From assembly GCA_026710655.1 (NCBI GenBank), contig JAPOQN010000008.1, positions 113,133 to 177,132 on the forward strand: a stretch of 64,000 nucleotides of DNA. Reading direction: 5' to 3'. Position 1 is the stretch's first letter. Every line of letters starts with the position of its first letter. Source of the stretch: Chloroflexota bacterium. Lineage in GTDB: Bacteria; Chloroflexota; Dehalococcoidia; Tepidiformales; Tepidiformaceae. The position numbers and the translations under genes were made by a program. Shown one piece after another: positions 63,556 through 64,000 of this stretch. Below the pieces are notes generated by a model. That model was not told the origin of the DNA, did no database searches, and was given only the letters and a program-made list of their open reading frames with translations.

Positions 63556-64000
63556 CTACTCCTCGGTGAGCGCGAAGTACCGCCCGGCTGGCCTGGCCGG
63601 ATCCGGTCGATAGACGTACATCCGACCAGGGGCCAGCGCCTCTTCGTAGAGCACTTCCTCGCGGCCACCGGCGGTAACGGCAAGCGCGTAGGTGTCCGCT
63701 CCGGGCAAATAGAATTTCGCGACGCCCCTGCGATTGGTCTGCGATCGGTTCAAACCCGCGACGACCACCTCTGCTCCGGGAACGGGATTGCCGCCGCCGT
63801 CGAGCACGAGCAGTCTCGCGGCCTGACGTGCGAAGAGGTGAACCGAAAGAAACTGTCGGAGCCGCCCGGCACGACCGGGCACGGTCCCCTCCGGCATGTT
63901 GTCGAGGACGTCCTTCTCGTAGCCGATTTGCTTCGGGGTGGCCCAATCAGGGCCGTACTTGAAGCGGAGGTAATCCTCGGGCGGACTTGGGACGAGAAAC
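63556..64000 (-). CDS. LicD-like protein with C-terminal carboxypeptidase-regulatory-like domain (partial)
   Basis: The 3' part of a gene that runs off the window's right edge. The first visible residues (PPEDYLRFKYGPDWATP) resemble the end of LicD/phosphotransferase-type domains, where a YG..W motif is conserved. The rest (LLVLDGGGNPVPGAEVVVAGLNRSQTNRRGVAKFYLPGADTYALAV) is a carboxypeptidase-regulatory-like beta-sandwich. LicD-type enzymes decorate surface glycans with phospho-groups. Frame stops at TAG 63556. Start not seen. Confidence 0.6.
   Translation of the reverse strand, partial: FLVPSPPEDYLRFKYGPDWATPKQIGYEKDVLDNMPEGTVPGRAGRLRQFLSVHLFARQAARLLVLDGGGNPVPGAEVVVAGLNRSQTNRRGVAKFYLPGADTYALAVTAGGREEVLYEEALAPGRMYVYRPDPARPAGRYFALTEE

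Overview
This window looks like chromosomal DNA of a high-GC bacterium, probably a Chloroflexota (Dehalococcoidia/SAR202-like) lineage. That placement is inference from gene content, not a phylogeny. It rests on F420 enzymes with the F420-pathway gene cofC, abundant acyl-CoA chemistry (family III CoA transferase, enoyl-CoA hydratases, acyl-CoA ligase, an ETF:quinone-oxidoreductase-like Fe-S protein), flavin-dependent thymidylate synthase instead of ThyA, and many start codons sitting 6-8 nt after a TANNNT -10 box (leaderless transcripts). I found no rRNA, tRNA, CRISPR, prophage or intact insertion sequence.

Layout. 0-9.5 kb: tail of a DUF2442 protein, ROK kinase, F420 PPOX oxidase, LLM oxidoreductase, TlpA-like thioredoxin, YihY membrane protein, NYN protein, a fused two-domain CaiB/BaiF CoA transferase, two tandem VOC proteins. 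9.5-20.6 kb: GlpX/HD-domain pair, an AbrB/VapC toxin-antitoxin module, a fused double SDR, sugar dehydrogenase lipoprotein, class V aminotransferase, RodZ-PASTA protein, DapA, dCTP deaminase. 20.6-21.5 kb: two divergently transcribed selenoproteins, each with an in-frame UGA and a SECIS-like hairpin just after it. 21.5-30.8 kb: secA, cofC, thyX (preceded by an unexplained structured intergenic region), lipB, a ParE-type toxin-antitoxin pair, DUF2277, an Eis-type acetyltransferase. 30.8-44.3 kb: catabolic stretch with enoyl-CoA hydratases, acyl-CoA ligase, Fe-S oxidoreductase, orphan DNA methyltransferase, DUF5678/aspartic-protease pair, two tandemly duplicated flavin-dependent oxygenase/acyl-CoA-dehydrogenase-like genes with duplicated promoters, nitroreductase and cytochrome P450.

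44.3-54.4 kb is a cobalamin locus. A cobalamin riboswitch with a terminator precedes btuC-btuF-btuD-cobO-cobT-cobS-cobU on the plus strand, convergent with cbiB-cobD-cobQ on the minus strand. The set covers corrinoid uptake, adenosylation, side-chain amidation, aminopropanol attachment and lower-ligand assembly, but no corrin-ring synthesis genes, so it reads as a salvage/late-assembly locus.

54.6-64 kb is accessory in character: MarR regulator, a double GNAT gene, a frameshifted GNAT gene, a three-gene ABC-2 exporter, a large secreted protein with a SwmB-like domain, an iron-type substrate-binding protein behind a palindromic operator, and the 3' end of a LicD-like gene. Three copies of a 39-bp repeat lie in the intergenic regions here, one fused to a perfect 21-bp inverted repeat.
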